Shown here piece after piece: positions 42,330 through 50,819 of a DNA stretch of 64,000 nt. The position numbers and the translations under genes are program-made. Below the pieces are notes generated by a model, which worked only from the letters and a program-made list of their open reading frames with translations, made no database searches and was not told the DNA's origin. The DNA is from Candidatus Saccharimonadota bacterium (GTDB taxonomy: Bacteria > Patescibacteriota > Saccharimonadia > Saccharimonadales > UBA4665). Each line of letters opens with the position of its first letter. Position 1 is the stretch's first letter. The DNA lies in contig JAQGGZ010000010.1 in assembly GCA_028289125.1 (NCBI GenBank), positions 62,001 through 126,000 of the forward strand. Direction: 5' to 3'.

Positions 42330-44102
42330 ATGAAAGACCTCCTACGCATTCTTGCGTCCGCTCGACACCTGCGGTCCTATTACTGGTGGATCAGCGGCCT
42401 GACGATATTGCTGGCCCTGTCTAATGCTTTGGTACCGCTGCTGTCCGGTATGGCTATCGATCAGATACGCCAAGGCAGCTCGACCGATGTCGAACGGGTC
42501 GTCATAATCGCCTTCGCGATTTTTGCACTGGACGTGCTGGCCAATCTTTTCAGCAACGTCGGTGGCTATCTTGGCGACCAGCTCAGCGTCAAGTTGCAAC
42601 GATACCTGAGCCGCCGATATTACGAGCACCTGATGCGATTGCCGCAGCAATTCTATGACACCGAACTTACCGGCAAACTTATTAATCAGCTGAACCGGTC
42701 GATCTCCCAGATCACGCAGTTCGTCCATACGATGAGCAACAACTTCCTGCAGTTCATCTTTTCGACCGTGTTCACCCTCATCATCGTCGCCCATTACAGC
42801 TTGCTCGTGGCCGTACTGTTTCTGGCCATTTACCCGATCTATACCTTTTTGACGGTAAAAAGCAGCCCCAAGTGGCTGGCCTGGCAGAAACAGAAGAACC
42901 ATCATCAGGATGTCGCCAGCGGTCGCTTCGCCGAGGTCATCAACCAGATCAAAGTCGTCAAAAGCTTCATCCAGGAAAAACACGAACTCAACTTTTTCAA
43001 TCGGGAATACCGCAAAGTCGTCGAAGTTAATCGACCACAGTCGAAGCACTGGCACAGGCATGACGTCTTCCGGCGGCTGATCCTCGCACTTTTGTTCCTG
43101 GCGGTATACCTGATTATCTTCGTACAGGCCGCACATGGCACCATCTCTCCGGGTGTAGCCGTCGCGCTGGTACTCTATGGTTTGCAGATCAGGACACCCA
43201 TCTTTACGATCAGCTTCCTGGTCGACGCCGCTCAACGGGTAGTAGGGGACAGCCGGGAATATCTCAGCATTATGGATACTAAACCACAGATCGTCGACAA
43301 GCCAGGCGCAATCGATTTGCAGGTCGACACTGCCGCGGTCCGTTTCGAGAACGTGCATTTCCACTATAAGGATGGCAAGCCGGTACTGCGCGGACTGGAT
43401 TTCGAAGTCGCGCCTAACAGCAAGCTGGCCCTTGTCGGTGAAAGTGGCGAAGGCAAGACCACGCTTACGAATCTGTTGATGCGGCTATACGAACCGGATA
43501 CGGGCAGAATACTGATTGACGGCCAGGATATTGCTGGCGTTACTCAGCGTAGTCTCCGTTCGAAGATCGGTGTCGTCTTCCAGGAGCCAGCCCTTTTCAG
43601 TGGTACTATCCGCGAAAATATCGCCTACGCCAAACCCGGTGCTTCCGACGACGAAGTCATGGCGGCCGCTAAAGCAGCGAACGCTCACGACTTCATCAGT
43701 AAGTTTAAAAACGGCTATCACAGCGAAATCGGTGAGCGTGGTCTCAAACTGAGCGGCGGACAGAAACAACGTATAGCGATCGCCCGCGCCCTACTGAAAG
43801 ATGCGCCGATCCTGATCCTCGACGAAGCTACCAGCAGCCTTGATAGCCGGAGTGAACTGACCGTTCAGGCTGCATTAGCCAGATTGATGAAAGGACGCAC
43901 GACCATAATCATCGCTCACCGGTTGAGCACCATCGAGCACGTCGACCGGATTGTCACGCTTCAGAACGGCCAGGTCGACGAAATAGGGTCGCCGACCGAA
44001 CTGGCCGAATCAGGTGGCATCTATTCACAGTTGCTCAAGCTGCAGCAGCGCCACAATAAGTCGGCCGAGACCAAGCTCAAGCAATTCGGGATACGGGCCT
44101 AG
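42330..44102 (+). CDS. ABC exporter (fused permease and ATPase, multidrug/lipid type)
   Basis: The 590-residue protein has six transmembrane helices (about 20-310) and a C-terminal ATPase domain with LVGESGEGKTTLTNLL (Walker A; Glu-Gly in place of the common Ser/Gly), VFQEPALFSG (Q-loop), LSGGQKQRIAIARAL (signature) and ILILDEATSSLD (Walker B). This is a type IV half-exporter that forms a homo- or heterodimer. The ATG at 42330 has TAGGCT 7 nt upstream (42317-42322) and a GGAGG only 2 nt before the start, too close to be a useful Shine-Dalgarno. It is followed by the FKBP gene after 41 bp. Confidence 0.92.
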   Translation: MKDLLRILASARHLRSYYWWISGLTILLALSNALVPLLSGMAIDQIRQGSSTDVERVVIIAFAIFALDVLANLFSNVGGYLGDQLSVKLQRYLSRRYYEHLMRLPQQFYDTELTGKLINQLNRSISQITQFVHTMSNNFLQFIFSTVFTLIIVAHYSLLVAVLFLAIYPIYTFLTVKSSPKWLAWQKQKNHHQDVASGRFAEVINQIKVVKSFIQEKHELNFFNREYRKVVEVNRPQSKHWHRHDVFRRLILALLFLAVYLIIFVQAAHGTISPGVAVALVLYGLQIRTPIFTISFLVDAAQRVVGDSREYLSIMDTKPQIVDKPGAIDLQVDTAAVRFENVHFHYKDGKPVLRGLDFEVAPNSKLALVGESGEGKTTLTNLLMRLYEPDTGRILIDGQDIAGVTQRSLRSKIGVVFQEPALFSGTIRENIAYAKPGASDDEVMAAAKAANAHDFISKFKNGYHSEIGERGLKLSGGQKQRIAIARALLKDAPILILDEATSSLDSRSELTVQAALARLMKGRTTIIIAHRLSTIEHVDRIVTLQNGQVDEIGSPTELAESGGIYSQLLKLQQRHNKSAETKLKQFGIRA

Positions 44103-44143
44103 CTAAGGTATACTTGATATAAGATAAGTAAGGGAGTTCGCAC

Positions 44144-44716
44144 GTGCCAAAACCTGATAAATTGCCGACCCGGATATTTTCAATCCTGATCGTGCTGTTA
44201 TTTTTATTACCGATAGTCTTCAGTGCCGGGTTTATAGTATGGCAAGCGACGCAGGATGAAGATCAGTCGGCTTCAACGGCCGTCAATACGACCGCTGACC
44301 CAACCAAGCAAAGTAACACAGGAGATACATCCATGAATGAAACCAAATTAGCAGGCAATCCTCTTGCCAACTTTACCCCTATTAGCCAACCTGTCACGGA
44401 ACTGCAGTCCACAGATACGGTCGTCGGAACCGGCCAGGAAGCCCAAGCCGGCGCAAACGTAACGGTCGACTACACCGGAGCACTCGTAGCCAGCGGCGTC
44501 GTTTTCGAAAGTTCACTAGATTCGGGCCGCCCGGCAACCTTCGGCCTCAACCAGGTCATCGAAGGCTGGCAGAAAGGTGTCCCGGGCATGAAAGTCGGTG
44601 GTACCCGCCGCCTGGTCATCCCGGCTGCCCAGGCATACGGCAGCTCCAGCCCGAGCAGCTCTATCCCGGCTAATTCCGACTTGGTCTTCGACATCACGCT
44701 CAAAAGCGTCAACTAG
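44144..44716 (+). CDS. Membrane-anchored FKBP-type peptidyl-prolyl isomerase
   Basis: The 190-residue protein has an N-terminal transmembrane helix (about 12-35), a Ser/Thr-rich spacer and an FKBP domain: ANVTVDYTGALVASGVVFESS, ATFGLNQVIEGWQKGVPGMKVGGTRRLVIP and AYGSSSPSSSIPANSDLVFDI. It would assist folding of secreted proteins, such as those of the surface cluster. The GTG at 44144 follows AAGGGAG by 6-7 nt. An internal ATG at residue 64 could give a soluble form. Confidence 0.9.
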   Translation: MPKPDKLPTRIFSILIVLLFLLPIVFSAGFIVWQATQDEDQSASTAVNTTADPTKQSNTGDTSMNETKLAGNPLANFTPISQPVTELQSTDTVVGTGQEAQAGANVTVDYTGALVASGVVFESSLDSGRPATFGLNQVIEGWQKGVPGMKVGGTRRLVIPAAQAYGSSSPSSSIPANSDLVFDITLKSVN

Positions 44717-44739
44717 CGATTAAATTGTAAAAAACACAC

Positions 44740-44780
44740 TATATAGCGTCATTGCACTATGTGCTTACGCTATATATAAT
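44740..44780 (+). promoter_or_regulatory. Promoter with bracketing operator-like inverted repeat, glutaredoxin-trxB operon
   Basis: TTGCAC (44752-44757), a 17 bp spacer and TATAAT (44775-44780). TATATAGCGT (44740-44749) and ACGCTATATA (44767-44776) are perfectly inverted and lie either side of the -35, the right arm overlapping the -10. An inner GCAC-TAT-GTGC palindrome overlaps the -35. This is the arrangement expected of a repressor or redox-regulator site. The leader to the ATG at 44810 is about 23 nt. Confidence 0.75.
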
Positions 44781-44809
44781 TAGACGGTAAACAAACGAGG
44801 GTCTCTTCA

Positions 44810-45061
44810 ATGCCAAAAAACATCACTATCTTCACTACCAATACCTGCGCATACTGCGTCCAAGTCAAGAAATGGCTCGGCGCGAAAGGCATGACTTACG
44901 AAGAGGTCAACCTCGACCAACACCCGGAACGCCAAGCTGAAGCTTTGGAAATCAGCGGCGCCTACACAGTGCCCGTCACTGTCGTCACCCAGCAGGATGA
45001 CAGCAAGGAAGTCATCGTCGGCTTCAACCTGGCTAAGTTAGCCCCTGCGGTAGCTTCTTAA
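44810..45061 (+). CDS. Glutaredoxin-like protein
   Basis: The 83-residue protein has FTTNTCAYC (Cys13, Cys16), GMTYEEVNLDQHPE and GAYTVPVTVV with the cis-Pro, followed by IVGFNLAKLAP. It is similar in size to the protein at 23215-23466. An AGGG element precedes the ATG. Its last base is the first base of the trxB ATG (TAATG), so the two are translationally coupled and it may be reduced by the adjacent reductase, as NrdH-type redoxins are. Confidence 0.9.
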   Translation: MPKNITIFTTNTCAYCVQVKKWLGAKGMTYEEVNLDQHPERQAEALEISGAYTVPVTVVTQQDDSKEVIVGFNLAKLAPAVAS

Positions 45062-46014
45062 TGGACACAGACAAGCTATACGACGTCATCATGATCGGTG
45101 CCGGTCCAGCCGCTTTGAGTGCGGCTATTTACACGACGCGCGAAGACATCGACACCCTACTTTTTGAACGCGGCGTACCCGGTGGCCTGGCCGCCGTCAC
45201 GGATTGGGTAGACAACTATCCAGGCTTTCCTGATGGTTTATCCGGGCTTGACTTGGCTGAAGGCCTCCGTAAACAAGCTGAGCGCTTCGGTGCCGTCATC
45301 GAACTCGGCGAAGTACTGTCTATCCGCGACGAGGGGGACCACAAGCTTCTCGAGACTACGAGCGGTGAAGTCAAGGCCAAAGCGGTATTGCTGGCCATGG
45401 GTAGTGACTACAAGAAGATCGGCGTACCTGGAGAGGTCGAATATTATGCCCGTGGCGTGCATTACTGCGCTACCTGTGACGGCGCTTTTTACCGTGACAA
45501 ACGCCTGGTCGTGGTCGGTGGCGGCAACTCCGCGGTCCAGGAGGCTATCTTCCTGACCCGCTTCGCGACCCACATCGATCTGCTCGTGCGGTCGGACCAC
45601 TTCCGGGCCAGTGACGTCCTCGTCAAAGAATTGGCGAAACATGCTGATAAGATCACGGTCCATATGAATACGACCACCGACGAGATCGTCGCCGTAGACA
45701 ATAAGATCGTCAAAGTCGTCGGTACCGATAAGACAACCGGTAATAAGGTCGACTTTCCGACTGATGGCGTCTTCATCTTCGCCGGCCTCATACCGAATAC
45801 GCAGTTCTTAAAAGATACCTGCATTCTCCTTGATGAAATCGGCTTCGTGCTGACCGATGAACATTTGCAGACCCGCATGCCGGGCGTGTTCGCCGCCGGT
45901 GATGTCCGCTCGGGTGCGACCATGCAGATTGCCAGTGCCGCCGGCGAAGGTGCCACCGCCGCACTGAAACTACGTGAGTACCTCGAAGGCAAGCCCCACC
46001 CGATCGCTAACTAA
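45061..46014 (+). CDS. trxB: Thioredoxin reductase
   Basis: The 317-residue flavoprotein has the FAD motif MIGAGPAALSAAIY (13-18), the redox-active CATCDG (Cys136, Cys139), the NADPH motif VVGGGNSAVQEAIFL and the closing TRMPGVFAAGDVRSG FAD box. It passes electrons from NADPH to thioredoxin or to the coupled glutaredoxin-like protein. It lies in a two-gene operon behind an operator-like promoter. Its end overlaps the convergent FNR-type reductase gene by four bases. Confidence 0.95.
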   Translation: MDTDKLYDVIMIGAGPAALSAAIYTTREDIDTLLFERGVPGGLAAVTDWVDNYPGFPDGLSGLDLAEGLRKQAERFGAVIELGEVLSIRDEGDHKLLETTSGEVKAKAVLLAMGSDYKKIGVPGEVEYYARGVHYCATCDGAFYRDKRLVVVGGGNSAVQEAIFLTRFATHIDLLVRSDHFRASDVLVKELAKHADKITVHMNTTTDEIVAVDNKIVKVVGTDKTTGNKVDFPTDGVFIFAGLIPNTQFLKDTCILLDEIGFVLTDEHLQTRMPGVFAAGDVRSGATMQIASAAGEGATAALKLREYLEGKPHPIAN

Positions 46015-46712
46015 ATAGTCGGATAATTCGGGAAGTAATCGCTGACGACTTGTTGTTGGCCGAAGCCCCGTGCGATCAGCTGCTTAGTCAAACTTTCGAC
46101 CATCGGTTCCGGCCCGGATACATATATGAGACTGTCATCGGAGGGTTCTTCCAGGCCGATGATTTCGTCAACCGTGATCGTGCCGCGTTCACCGCCCCAT
46201 TCTGGTGAAGGGTTTTCAACCATCACGGTAACGTGTTGATTAGCGGCGTCAAACGTATCCTGGAATATGATTTCATTTTCTGTCGGCACGCCGTATAGCA
46301 TGCGAATCTGACGATGTTCCTTGTCAGCGGCTAACTGTTGCAGCATGCTGTGGAACGGCGTGACACCGATGCCACCGGCAATGAATACGAGGGGACGACT
46401 GGCATCGCGGGGCAATACGAAGTCACCCATAGGCTCAGCCATCTTCAATCGGGTGCCCGGCTCAAGGGCCGCCAGGGCTTGCTTGAACGTGCTCGAACGC
46501 TTAGCGTGCTTCGTGGTGATGCTCAGCAGTTTGTCGCTTGGGGCGGATGAGAGAGTAAACCAGCGCTTGATGCCGCGATCATCTGGGTTATCGTGAGGAA
46601 TGTAGAGTTCGATAAACTGGCCGGCTACATAATCGACCGGCTTTTCCGGTTCAAAAAAGTAGGTGGTGATATTGTCGGTTTCAGGGCGGGAATGGTCGAA
46701 GGTTACATGCAT
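46011..46712 (-). CDS. FNR-type FAD/NAD(P)-binding oxidoreductase
   Basis: The 233-residue protein has the ferredoxin-reductase fold: DYVAGQFIELYIPHDN and RWFTLSSAPSDKLLSIT for FAD, then RPLVFIAGGIGVTPFHSML (NAD(P)H-binding GGxG) and LIYVSGPEPMVESL. It probably transfers electrons from NAD(P)H to a partner not encoded here. The ATG at 46712 follows TACAAT (46720-46725) by 7 nt, predicting a leaderless transcript; the ATG at 46721 lies inside that box. Confidence 0.9.
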   Translation of the reverse strand: MHVTFDHSRPETDNITTYFFEPEKPVDYVAGQFIELYIPHDNPDDRGIKRWFTLSSAPSDKLLSITTKHAKRSSTFKQALAALEPGTRLKMAEPMGDFVLPRDASRPLVFIAGGIGVTPFHSMLQQLAADKEHRQIRMLYGVPTENEIIFQDTFDAANQHVTVMVENPSPEWGGERGTITVDEIIGLEEPSDDSLIYVSGPEPMVESLTKQLIARGFGQQQVVSDYFPNYPTI

Positions 46713-46795
46713 GGCTACCATTGTATGTAAGTTATGGCAAACAATACAAGGATTTTAGTCGTGTGGGTGCTATCATTTTAAAAAGGATACGCTTA

Positions 46796-48652
46796 ATGGT
46801 CGAACCAACTCCGCGCTCAAACCCAGATACCAAATTGCCGGATCTGCCGGAGCTTATCCCGCCGAAAAAGCAGCGGAAATTCAAGTTCTCTAAAAAGATG
46901 ATGTTGACCGGCGCCCTCTGCCTAGTACTGTTGCTTAGCGGCGGATTCCTGATATGGCATCGGTCTGAGAAATCATCCAACAGTATTGCGCAGACCGTCA
47001 ATCCCGTTACCAAGCTCAGCACGAACGTCAAGACGACGCCGAGCCTGGCTGAGCAGGCGGCGATAGAAATTTATGATGTTGCGCAGTTCCAGAGCAAGGA
47101 TATGGCCATGTTCAAGTCACCGATAACCGTGTTCGGTACTTCATGTGACAGTAGTGGCAAGAACTGCGATAAACCTGCTTACACCGCTGCCGATCTTGAT
47201 TATTATAAGATCGGACAGACCACGGCCAGCCAGGGAATCTTTGTCATGACCAATCGTGACAAGGGTGATGGTGGCCGCCAATACTTATTTATCGAAGATA
47301 CGCCGGGGCATTATGTTATACCGGTAAAGTCAGACGCGTCCTTATCGTCATCTCTCCAAAATAACACCAGCCAGTACTCATGGATCAATGACCTGGCCGC
47401 TGCCCTCAGCCCGAATTATCAGCTCGACACCAAGACCAGCCTGCCGGTACTCAGTTTTCCGACGTTCGTAAATCTTAACGGACTGCACCTCAACATACCT
47501 TTTCAATCCGGCATGCTGTTGCCGCATGGCTTGGCGTCACTCGGCATTTTCACGCCGTATGCTAATACGACCCTGCCAATCATGAAGAAAATCGGTAGTT
47601 CGGACGGCAAGGATTTCTATCAGGTGACTCATCGAGATGCGGCGAATTATAAGGTCGTCGAAATATACGGCACAGTCAAGAGCACCTGGCAGGCAGCTTA
47701 TAAAATTGATGACCCGATCGTGACAAATAGTGAACCGCTGCCCGTTGATTGGCAGTCGGGCGACGACACGAACGCCGGTTATTCCGCGCCCGTGACGGGC
47801 TGTGGTTCGCCGTACGGCTATGTCATTCCGAAAGGCGTAACGGCCACTAATGCGCCCGTCATAGGTACGACTAAAGACGGCCAGCCCCTGTACCAGTTGT
47901 CACCAAGCAGTGGCTTGTTCGACGAACTCTACCGGGATTACTACGATGCACAGAGCGAGTTCACGCCAGCTAGTCTCAGGGACCTTACTAAAGAGCAGTT
48001 CCAATCGGCTCATGCCGTAGTCCTTAGCAAGAACGCGCTTGGCGAGTATATGGTGCACGAGCGGAGCGATATGTTCATCGGAGGGGGCTGCGGCAAACCG
48101 GTGGTATATCTGTATCCGACCAAGAAGACCGATGTCTCCGTCAAAGTCGACGCCGACGTGAAAATATCTGTGCCGCATTATGACTCTCGTACGGGCTGGC
48201 AGCACGTCACGGCATACCCGAGCGGAGCACTGACCTATCAAGGAGCCGCGTATGACTCATTATTCTGGGAAGGTTTCGGCCATGGTCCGTACCCACCGAT
48301 CAGCAAAGGCACTGTCGTCGGTCAAAAAGACGTCGTCGCGACGATCAAGCGTCAGCTATATGCGCAGGGCTTCAATGCCAAGGAAACGGCTGACTTCCTC
48401 GCTTACTGGCAGCCGAAACTGCCAAAGACACCATATGTACGACTGTCCTGGTTGACGACCGGCCAGATGAATATCCTCGCGCCGCTGACGATTACTCCGC
48501 AGCCGACGACAGTCATACGTACATTTTTGGATTTCGAAGGTCTTCAGACGCCGGTGAGCCTACCGGCTCAATCGTTCACCCGGCCGGACCGTAACGGCTT
48601 CACGGTCGTCGAGTGGGGCGGATTACTGCACGATAGCTCACTGCAACGTTAG
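46796..48652 (+). CDS. Large membrane-anchored protein of unknown function
   Basis: The 618-residue protein has a basic N-terminus, a transmembrane helix (about 30-50) and a large extracellular part. A C-terminal region (about 440-618) begins CGKPVVYLYPTKKTDVSV and contains WQHVTAYPSGALTYQGAAYDSLFWEG and FLAYWQPKLPKTPYVRLSW. I recall a KPV-YLYP module from uncharacterised bacterial proteins but can name no function for it. The start at 46796 has AAAAGGA upstream; the longer frame overlaps the divergent reductase promoter. Its stop overlaps the convergent GDPD gene by four bases. Confidence 0.65.
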   Translation: MVEPTPRSNPDTKLPDLPELIPPKKQRKFKFSKKMMLTGALCLVLLLSGGFLIWHRSEKSSNSIAQTVNPVTKLSTNVKTTPSLAEQAAIEIYDVAQFQSKDMAMFKSPITVFGTSCDSSGKNCDKPAYTAADLDYYKIGQTTASQGIFVMTNRDKGDGGRQYLFIEDTPGHYVIPVKSDASLSSSLQNNTSQYSWINDLAAALSPNYQLDTKTSLPVLSFPTFVNLNGLHLNIPFQSGMLLPHGLASLGIFTPYANTTLPIMKKIGSSDGKDFYQVTHRDAANYKVVEIYGTVKSTWQAAYKIDDPIVTNSEPLPVDWQSGDDTNAGYSAPVTGCGSPYGYVIPKGVTATNAPVIGTTKDGQPLYQLSPSSGLFDELYRDYYDAQSEFTPASLRDLTKEQFQSAHAVVLSKNALGEYMVHERSDMFIGGGCGKPVVYLYPTKKTDVSVKVDADVKISVPHYDSRTGWQHVTAYPSGALTYQGAAYDSLFWEGFGHGPYPPISKGTVVGQKDVVATIKRQLYAQGFNAKETADFLAYWQPKLPKTPYVRLSWLTTGQMNILAPLTITPQPTTVIRTFLDFEGLQTPVSLPAQSFTRPDRNGFTVVEWGGLLHDSSLQR

Positions 48653-49317
48653 TCGCGAAAGCGGTCGGGAAAATCAGTAATCGCGGCATACAAGCCGGCT
48701 TTTTCCCAACGACGGGCTTTGCCAGGATTGTTGATCGTATACGTACCGACCTGGTACCCACGCCGAGACATTGCCCAGATGAAGAATGACCATAGCCACA
48801 ACTGGTTCATACTGCAACGGGTGCTACTGAGAGCTTTCATACGACGCCTGACACGCACGCTCGACCATCCTTCGTTCACGACGCATGTGATCTCGGGCAA
48901 TGCAGCATGGAGGCTTACAAGGGTACCAAAGCTGAATGACGCGAAGTTAATTTCCTTATGTGTCCACCCGGTTGACAAGTGCTTCTTCACTATGGCTACA
49001 ATGGGTTCAACTGATTCGTCAGGCTTTATTTCGATTAACAGGTGAGCCCGGTGATCGACGGCGCGGATAGCCTCATCAAGCGTAAAGATCTCTTTGAAGC
49101 CGGTCTTTATCTCATCGTATGTCAGTTCTCGCACGGGCTTATTAGGGCCATGTTCGGGATGTAATACATCATCATGATACAAAACGGGAATTCCGTCTTT
49201 TGTGACACGGATATCGAATTCAATCTCATCAACTTTGTGATTCAGAGCGGCTTTGAAAGCAGCCAGGGTATTTTCTTGAGCGAGTCCGCGGGCGCCGCGG
49301 TGGCCGGTGATAATCAT
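48649..49317 (-). CDS. Glycerophosphodiester phosphodiesterase family protein
   Basis: The 222-residue protein has ITGHRGARGLAQENTLAAFKAAL (catalytic His, ENT), DEIEFDIRVTKDGIPVLYHDD (Glu, Asp and His) and LLIEIKPDE, the ordered GDPD motifs. It releases an alcohol from glycerophosphodiesters, likely for lipid or host-derived substrates. The C-terminal third is unusually basic and Trp/Ser-rich (SSVRVRRRMKALSST) before the normal AITDFPDRF ending. TATACT (49325-49330) lies 7 nt before the ATG at 49317, predicting leaderless mRNA. It is convergent with the anchored protein. Confidence 0.88.
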   Translation of the reverse strand: MIITGHRGARGLAQENTLAAFKAALNHKVDEIEFDIRVTKDGIPVLYHDDVLHPEHGPNKPVRELTYDEIKTGFKEIFTLDEAIRAVDHRAHLLIEIKPDESVEPIVAIVKKHLSTGWTHKEINFASFSFGTLVSLHAALPEITCVVNEGWSSVRVRRRMKALSSTRCSMNQLWLWSFFIWAMSRRGYQVGTYTINNPGKARRWEKAGLYAAITDFPDRFRD

Positions 49318-49366
49318 CAGAAGTAGTATATAGTAAAATGTAATACATAACGAAAAGGAGACTGTC

Positions 49367-49900
49367 ATGGCTGACTTCAACCAAGTTCTTACCCCCGGCG
49401 ATTACCAGAGCGGCATCGTCAACACCGTCGTTGAAATATCTAAAGGATCGATGCTCAAGATTGAGTGGGACCGCGAAAAGGCGGCTTTCATGCTCGATCG
49501 CGTCGAACCATCGATCTTCGCTAAACCTTGCAACTATGGATTCATTCCACAGACCCTCGATGATGACGGCGACGAACTCGATACGCTAGTCGTAACCGAT
49601 GAGCCGATTCCGACCGGTGTCTTCTTTGAGGCCCGCATCGTCGGTGTCCTGGAATTTGAAGATGACGGCGAAATGGACCACAAGGTCGTCGTAGTCCCGG
49701 CTGATGACCGCAACACCGGCGACAGCATCACATCGTTGGATGACCTCGGCGAGCGCTGGAAGCAGCAGATCGAGCACCACTTCAGTCATTACAAAGACCT
49801 CAAAAAACCTGGTAGCACGAAAGTGTTAGGTTGGGGTGACGTCGAGAAGGCCAAAGAAATCATTACCGAATCAATTGAGCGGTGGAATAACAAAGGCTAA
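49367..49900 (+). CDS. ppa: Inorganic pyrophosphatase
   Basis: The 177-residue protein is a family I pyrophosphatase: VVEISKGSMLKIEWD, NYGFIPQTLDDDGDELDTLVVTDEPIPTG (active-site Asp cluster), DDRNTGDSITSLDDLG and HYKDLKKPGSTKVLGWGD. It pulls nucleotide-releasing reactions forward. AAAAGGAGA lies 7-8 nt before the ATG, and the promoter is divergent with the GDPD gene. The following unknown gene starts 4 bp after the stop. Confidence 0.95.
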   Translation: MADFNQVLTPGDYQSGIVNTVVEISKGSMLKIEWDREKAAFMLDRVEPSIFAKPCNYGFIPQTLDDDGDELDTLVVTDEPIPTGVFFEARIVGVLEFEDDGEMDHKVVVVPADDRNTGDSITSLDDLGERWKQQIEHHFSHYKDLKKPGSTKVLGWGDVEKAKEIITESIERWNNKG

Positions 49901-49904
49901 GACC

Positions 49905-50345
49905 ATGGCAGAGCGGCCCCCTTTTTCAGGCAGTCTTGAGCGGCTCGCGGGCACCCGGGCACATCGGGCAATCGTGGAGGCCATGCTTCAGGGTATTGAT
50001 GAAGAAGAATCCTTGGCCGTCGAACAGCTGCATGGTGAGCTGTCACAGCACATCGGCAGAATAGTGACCGTCGTGGGCAAACCTGTCCGGTTGTGGCGAA
50101 TGGATGAACGCCTGGGCCGTGAAGAATACCTTACTCCAAGTATGGTCAACGGGGCCGTAGCCCAGCCCGACCCGGACACGTTCGCCCGGCATTTGTTCGC
50201 CCGCTTAGAGTCTTATGATGAAGAGCCCGCCATGTGGCTGGGAACACCTGAACGCCAGATGTATCGGTCGGGCGTCATCGTGCCACTGACCGGTATCGTA
50301 TCGATTGAATTGGAGCCACCTCTTGAAGAACCTCGTTATAGCTAA
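49905..50345 (+). CDS. Unknown protein co-transcribed with ppa
   Basis: The 146-residue protein (MAERPPFSGSLERLAGTRAH) is acidic, soluble and likely alpha/beta, with SQHIGRIVTVVGKPVRLWRMDERLGREEY and ERQMYRSGVIVPLTGIVSIELEPP. I do not recognise the family. It starts four bases after ppa and overlaps the following Nudix gene by 23 bp, so it is probably translated with them. Its neighbours suggest a nucleotide-related role, but nothing in it proves this. Confidence 0.55.
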   Translation: MAERPPFSGSLERLAGTRAHRAIVEAMLQGIDEEESLAVEQLHGELSQHIGRIVTVVGKPVRLWRMDERLGREEYLTPSMVNGAVAQPDPDTFARHLFARLESYDEEPAMWLGTPERQMYRSGVIVPLTGIVSIELEPPLEEPRYS

Positions 50346-50745
50346 ATCGTTCATATTTGATGCCAACGGCAAGCTGCTGGTCCTGACACGGAGCACGACG
50401 CACTCGAGCCGCGGCGGTTGGCCTGATATTCCCGGTGGCCATGCCGAAAAGGGAGAAGCCAGTTATGAAGCGGTCGCCGCCCGTGAACTTTCTGAAGAAA
50501 CCGGACTCAGTATGAATCCATCACAGCTGCAATTATTTTTCACGAATACCCATTATGATACCGGTACGAACGCGATCCGATTCTTCTATGCCGGTACACT
50601 ATCCGAAGAAGAGCCGGCCGTCGTCTTGAGTGACGAACATGAAGCGTACCGCTGGGTCGCACCCGAGGACGTCGACGACGCGCTCGAACAGGACTCGCAC
50701 AAACTGATGGTATATCATTACGGCCTGCGTAACCACCTGTTTTAG
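50323..50745 (+). CDS. Nudix hydrolase
   Basis: The 140-residue protein has a textbook Nudix box, GGHAEKGEASYEAVAARELSEETG, preceded by WPDIPGG and followed by a YAGTLSEEEP strand. This family hydrolyses nucleoside diphosphates linked to other groups, often for nucleotide pool cleaning (8-oxo-dGTP or similar). I start at the TTG at 50323, since GGAG is 7 nt upstream, rather than at the TTG at 50305. It overlaps the preceding gene by 23 bp. Confidence 0.88.
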   Translation: MKNLVIAKSFIFDANGKLLVLTRSTTHSSRGGWPDIPGGHAEKGEASYEAVAARELSEETGLSMNPSQLQLFFTNTHYDTGTNAIRFFYAGTLSEEEPAVVLSDEHEAYRWVAPEDVDDALEQDSHKLMVYHYGLRNHLF

Positions 50746-50752
50746 CCTGTTT

Positions 50753-50785
50753 TTGCATCTGTCGCCACAGTGTTCTACAATGTGG
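50753..50785 (+). promoter_or_regulatory. gap promoter with flanking inverted CCACA/TGTGG
   Basis: TTGCAT (50753-50758), a 17 bp spacer and TACAAT (50776-50781). CCACA (50765-50769) and TGTGG (50781-50785) are inverted around the -10. The leader to the ATG at 50820 is about 32 nt, with a GGAAAC element. The inverted repeat is short and may be chance. Confidence 0.6.
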
Positions 50786-50819
50786 ACATAAGCGTAAGAA
50801 CTAAACAGGAAACAACAGT

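Noticed and set aside
42342-43364. A 340-codon minus-strand frame inside the ABC exporter
   Set aside because: It is a shadow of the exporter codons; the acidic, Asp/Gln-rich composition and lack of a start signal do not support it.
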